From an uncultured Saprospiraceae bacterium (lineage in GTDB: Bacteria; Bacteroidota; Bacteroidia; Chitinophagales; Saprospiraceae): a stretch of 6,941 nt of DNA. A program made the translations under genes and the position numbers. Positions 6,592-6,941 of this stretch are shown here, one piece after another. The notes beneath the pieces were generated by a model. It did no database searches. It saw only the letters and a list, made by a program, of their open reading frames with translations, and was not told the DNA's origin. Position 1 is the stretch's first letter. Every line of letters begins with the position of its first letter. The stretch lies in the NCBI GenBank assembly GCA_938033975.1, contig CALHKJ010000049.1:1-6941 (forward strand). The letters run 5' to 3'.

Positions 6592-6615
6592 GTTTAATAC
6601 TTAGACTGAAAATCT
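6582..6615. terminator. AT-rich hairpin over the two convergent stop codons; possible bidirectional terminator
   Basis: CTAAGT at 6588-6593 pairs perfectly with ACTTAG at 6599-6604 across a TTAAT loop. After a five-base bulge at 6605-6609, the outer arms AGATTT (6582-6587) and AAATCT (6610-6615) pair again. The structure contains both stop codons (TAA 6589-6591 on plus, TAA 6596-6594 on minus). Its stem is poor in GC, and neither side has a clean T run (CTAATTTTACTG on plus). A terminator role is therefore plausible from position but weak from sequence. Confidence 0.35.
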
Positions 6616-6941
6616 AATTTTACTGAAAAGATATGTGAGATAAGTGCTTCAGCAACTGTTCCAACATTTGTCAGGGCATAATCAATATGCAATCTTCCTA
6701 AATTTACACCTACCCCAATATTTGGTTGTAAGGTAAACTGTGTTTGCTGAGAATTAACCTCATTCAAGATATTTTGCATGTTCCCTATTCCAAATCTCAA
6801 AAAAGCCAATTCGTTGTACCCAAGCTCAACACCCAAGGTTGGATCAAGTGAGAATCTATCACCAGAAGCAATTCCAGCCCTTGTCCCATCTGTTGAAAGC
6901 CTTAAATCTGCTTCTACAGTATAGCTTAAAGACCCACTTTC
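6594..6941 (-). CDS. C-terminal part of an outer-membrane beta-barrel, PorV/PorQ-like (partial)
   Basis: The frame is open from the right edge to a TAA at 6594-6596 and gives the last 115 residues; the start lies outside the window. Alternating hydrophobic/polar strands separated by polar turns indicate a transmembrane beta-barrel. Examples are the LSYTVEADLRLS, LGVELGYNELAFLRFGIG, FTLQPNIGVGVNLGRLHIDYAL and SHIFSVKLDF strands. The G-V-G-V-x-x-G-x-L-H-I-D-Y-A-L stretch followed by a final F-S-V-x-L-x-F strand resembles the C-terminus of the PorV/PorQ group. That group includes T9SS outer-membrane components and related UPF0164-like barrels. Without the N-terminal half I cannot say whether it is a true T9SS component or another barrel. 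It lies tail to tail with the LON-domain gene. Confidence 0.6.
   Translation of the reverse strand, partial: ESGSLSYTVEADLRLSTDGTRAGIASGDRFSLDPTLGVELGYNELAFLRFGIGNMQNILNEVNSQQTQFTLQPNIGVGVNLGRLHIDYALTNVGTVAEALISHIFSVKLDFQSKY

Noticed and set aside
1..6941. Mobile element, phage or defence-island signature
   Set aside because: There is no transposase, integrase, terminal inverted repeat, restriction or nuclease motif in any frame. The genes look like ordinary Bacteroidota chromosomal content.

Overview
The window looks like chromosomal DNA from a Bacteroidota bacterium, most likely of the Saprospiria/Saprospiraceae type. Three things point that way: an AT-rich background, a giant secreted protein ending in a type IX secretion (T9SS) type A C-terminal sorting domain, and a dockerin-like module of the form I recall from large Saprospiraceae surface proteins. 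The lineage is inferred from motifs I recognise, not from a search.

Layout. (1) Positions 2-253 (+) hold the 3' end of an unidentified membrane protein that enters from the left edge. (2) Positions 254-519 are intergenic. They hold a short coding-like remnant and, at 441-474, a strong intrinsic terminator oriented for the minus strand. (3) Positions 520-5598 (-) are the dominant feature: a 1692-residue exported, Cys- and Asp-rich multidomain protein. It has a signal peptide, Ig-like and HYR-like modules, a proprotein-convertase P-domain, a carboxypeptidase-regulatory-like fold, a dockerin-like pair of Ca-binding repeats, a cohesin-like domain and a T9SS sorting tail. No catalytic domain is visible. 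(4) Positions 5599-5943 are a divergent intergenic region with several small inverted repeats and no convincing gene. (5) Positions 5944-6591 (+) encode a stand-alone Lon substrate-binding (LON N) domain protein. (6) Positions 6594-6941 (-) are the 3' end of an outer-membrane beta-barrel resembling the PorV/PorQ family. It converges on the LON gene with only two bases between the stop codons.

How they fit together. The giant protein should cross the inner membrane by Sec and the outer membrane by the T9SS, and then be attached to the surface or released. The truncated barrel at the right edge may belong to the PorV/PorQ group, which includes T9SS components. Its C-terminal 115 residues do not settle which member it is, and adjacency does not prove a functional link. 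The LON-domain protein is probably an independent cytoplasmic housekeeping gene. I see no operon among the complete genes, no mobile element, no CRISPR array and no RNA gene. The most interesting observation is a dockerin-like and a cohesin-like module in the same secreted polypeptide. I did not find evidence for a wholly new system.
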